Shown here: in pieces, positions 62,413 through 64,000 of the stretch
Layout: the number at the start of each line of letters is the position of its first letter
Numbering within the stretch: the first letter of the stretch is position 1
DNA from: Aliiroseovarius pelagivivens
Lineage (GTDB): Bacteria; Pseudomonadota; Alphaproteobacteria; Rhodobacterales; Rhodobacteraceae
DNA length: 64,000 bases
Reading direction: 5' to 3'
Assembly: GCF_900302485.1 (NCBI RefSeq)
Contig: NZ_OMOI01000002.1
Location: 124,001-188,000, forward strand
The notes under the pieces: generated by a model
The model's input: the letters and a program-made list of their open reading frames with translations, nothing else
What the model was told of the DNA's origin: nothing
Database searches by the model: none
Translations under genes and position numbers: made by a program

Positions 62413-63501
62413 ATGAACGCAGATAAGCCCCTTACGGGATTGAAAGTCGTTGAGATCCAAGGGCTTGGGCCAACCCCCTTCGCAGCCATGTGGCTGGCGG
62501 ATATGGGGGCGGATGTGGTGCGTATCCAGCGCCCGAACCTGAAGGCGCTGATCCCGCAAAAGGTCGATGTGCTGAACCGGGGACGCGGCTTTGTCGAGCT
62601 GGATTTGAAGTCTGAAGCTGACCGCGCCACCGCGCATGATCTGATCAGCCGCGCCGACATGCTGATTGAAGGGATGCGCCCCGGTGTCATGGAACGTCTG
62701 GGTCTGGGTCCAGAGGATTTCCCGGCAAACCCTGCGCTGGTCTATGGCCGCATGACGGGCTGGGGCCAAAGCGGCCCACTGGCCCATGCGGCGGGGCATG
62801 ACATCAACTATATCGCCATCTCGGGCGCGCTTCATGCCATAGGCGGCGATCATCCAGTGCCGCCTTTGAACCTGCTGGGCGATTTCGGTGGCGGCGGCAT
62901 GTATCTGGTGGCCGGAATGCTGGCCGCCCTTCACGCTGCAAAAACCACAGGCCGTGGGCAGGTGGTGGACGCGGCAATCACCGACGGAACCGCGCATCTG
63001 ATGGCGATGATCTATTCGCTTTACGGGTCCGGCATCTGGGCCGATCAGCGCGAGGCGAACCTTCTGGATGGTGGCGCGCCTTTCTACACGGTCTATGAAT
63101 GCGCCTGTGGCGGCCACATGACGGTGGGGGCGCTGGAAGCAAAATTCTATGCCGAGTTCCTCGAACGGATCGGTCTTGCCGACGCCAATCTGCCCGCCCA
63201 ACACGACGTCGAAGGGTGGCCCCAGCTGCGTGCCGCCTTTGCAAAACGTTTCAAGGAAAAGACCCGTGACGCATGGGCCGAGATGCTGGAAGGCACGGAT
63301 GCGTGCTGCGCCCCGATCCTGTCGCTGGCCGAGGCTCCGGCCCACCCGCACAACGCAGCCCGGGGCAGTTTCGCCACGATCGACGGGGTGGCGCAGCCCA
63401 GCCCAGCCCCACAAATGTCAAAGAGTGTTCTGCCTGCCAAAGCCGGGGAAGAGAAAGCGCCTCAGAACGTTTCCGACGTTCTGTCCCGCTGGGCCCGCTG
63501 A
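62413..63501 (+). CDS. Alpha-methylacyl-CoA racemase-type CaiB/BaiF protein
   Basis: The 362-aa protein has the family III CoA-transferase fold: VVEIQGLGPTPFAAMWLADMGADVVRI, LDLKSEADRATAHDLISRADMLIEGMRPGVMERLGLG, and YGRMTGWGQSGPLAHAAGHDINYIAISGALHAIG. The motif set resembles alpha-methylacyl-CoA racemase more than CaiB. It epimerises 2-methylacyl-CoAs. The ATG at 62413 has AAGGA at 7 nt. It follows the acyl-CoA dehydrogenase, suggesting joint use in branched-chain acyl-CoA degradation. Confidence 0.88.
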   Translation: MNADKPLTGLKVVEIQGLGPTPFAAMWLADMGADVVRIQRPNLKALIPQKVDVLNRGRGFVELDLKSEADRATAHDLISRADMLIEGMRPGVMERLGLGPEDFPANPALVYGRMTGWGQSGPLAHAAGHDINYIAISGALHAIGGDHPVPPLNLLGDFGGGGMYLVAGMLAALHAAKTTGRGQVVDAAITDGTAHLMAMIYSLYGSGIWADQREANLLDGGAPFYTVYECACGGHMTVGALEAKFYAEFLERIGLADANLPAQHDVEGWPQLRAAFAKRFKEKTRDAWAEMLEGTDACCAPILSLAEAPAHPHNAARGSFATIDGVAQPSPAPQMSKSVLPAKAGEEKAPQNVSDVLSRWAR

Positions 63502-63611
63502 GCCACCGGATCGTCCCTGACACGTTTGACGCCTCCGAAAGAAAAAGTCGAAAAAACTTCAACTTTCGCCCTTGCAAACCCCCAGCGGTCCAGTTAATTC
63601 CCCCCTACCGC

Positions 63612-63688
63612 GCTCTGGTAGCTCAGCTGGATAGAGTACCTGACTACGAATCAGGGGGTCGGGGGTTCGAATCCTCCCCAGAGCGCCA
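63612..63688 (+). tRNA. tRNA-Arg (anticodon ACG)
   Basis: The 77-nt sequence folds as a tRNA: acceptor GCTCTGG / CCAGAGC with GCCA at the 3' end (encoded), a D-arm with GCTCAGCTGGATAGAGT, an anticodon stem CCTGA / TCAGG around CTACGAA (anticodon ACG), and a T-arm with TTCGAAT. A34 would be edited to inosine to read CGU, CGC and CGA. No integrase or attachment repeat is adjacent in the window. Confidence 0.96.
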
Positions 63689-63819
63689 TTTTCCTTCTTC
63701 TTGCTGAATACCTGATGGATTTGTCCATTGTGTCATCTGCTTCATGCTGACCTGCAGGTGGCTAAACCGCCTTGCCGGCAGCCTTTGACCGCTTCTGCCG
63801 CTGCGATATAGGTGACAGT

Positions 63820-64000
63820 ATGAGCAACCTGCGCCACCTGCATCCTACGTCCGTGATCGCCATTGATGGCGGAGGCACGAGATGCCGCCTTGCACTGATA
63901 ACCGAGTCCCAGCCCGTGTTGATCGAAGGTGGGTCGGTCAATGTCACCAGTAACTTTGACGCAGCCGTTCGCGAACTGTCACGTGGCCTCGCGGCATTGG
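63820..64000 (+). CDS. BadF/BadG/BcrA-type ATPase (N-acetylglucosamine kinase-like), partial
   Basis: Only the first 60 codons are in the window; the gene continues to the right. The protein starts MSNLRHLHPTSVIAIDGGGTRCRLAL, with the phosphate-1 motif IDGGGTRCRLAL of the ASKHA-fold BadF family, many members of which are sugar or N-acetylglucosamine kinases. It starts 132 nt after the tRNA. Its substrate cannot be deduced from the fragment. Confidence 0.8.
   Translation, partial: MSNLRHLHPTSVIAIDGGGTRCRLALITESQPVLIEGGSVNVTSNFDAAVRELSRGLAAL

Noticed and set aside
63612..64000. tRNA-associated genomic island
   Set aside because: No integrase or repeat of the tRNA 3' end is visible on either side.

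Overview
The window looks like chromosome of a marine alphaproteobacterium of the Rhodobacterales (Roseobacter group). The supporting signs are GC-rich coding with many 1-4 nt overlaps between stop and start codons, TrcR (DUF1013), a COQ9-family protein, DUF1636 beside cobalamin genes, DUF2793, YjbF/YjbH, RTX proteins, a CtrA-like box, and the aerobic cobalamin gene types cobC and cobD. No phage integrase, transposase, CRISPR array or rRNA operon was seen. Protein functions were assigned by recognising motifs and family sequence, not by database search. Layout: (1) 0-9.2 kb holds a GNAT fragment, a His-rich CobW GTPase under a cobalamin riboswitch, smc, a YbjN-like exported protein, a lytic transglycosylase, and a cobD-cobC-DUF1636 operon. 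(2) 9.4-31.5 kb is mostly housekeeping: a stand-alone receiver, a HAD/ornithine-cyclodeaminase/PhyH operon, rpsU, a COQ9-quinone oxidoreductase-sulfotransferase run, RNase T2, trcR, a soluble hybrid histidine kinase, recQ-yaaA, yggT, an MFS transporter, mepA, yhhQ, arfB, a phospho-lyase/kinase pair and pncA-pncB. (3) 31.7-61.0 kb is a large surface-polysaccharide locus. (4) 61-64 kb has an acyl-CoA dehydrogenase, an alpha-methylacyl-CoA racemase-type CoA transferase, tRNA-Arg(ACG) and the start of a BadF-type sugar kinase. The polysaccharide locus combines an export apparatus (OPX lipoprotein, KpsT-, KpsE- and KpsM-like proteins, YjbF/YjbH), an initiating sugar transferase, and enzymes for UDP-glucuronate (Ugd), GDP-mannose (ManC), UDP-galactofuranose (Glf) and probably UDP-sulfoquinovose (SqdB/SQD1-like). 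It also has a GT2 of galactofuranosyltransferase type, a DUF4422-GT8 fusion and four sulfotransferase-like P-loop proteins. A cysH reductase sits beside sqdB, and CysH makes sulfite, the sulfur donor SqdB uses. The simplest reading is a cell-surface glycan carrying sulfate esters and perhaps sulfonated sugar. Two RTX proteins, one a serralysin-type protease and one a 1.2-kDa-residue-scale (about 1190 aa) calcium-binding repeat protein, lie inside the locus and are transcribed divergently. The most unusual non-coding features are a structured RNA before arfB that pairs a perfect Shine-Dalgarno with a downstream anti-Shine-Dalgarno and ends in a terminator, and a long-range helix before yhhQ that looks like a translational riboswitch.
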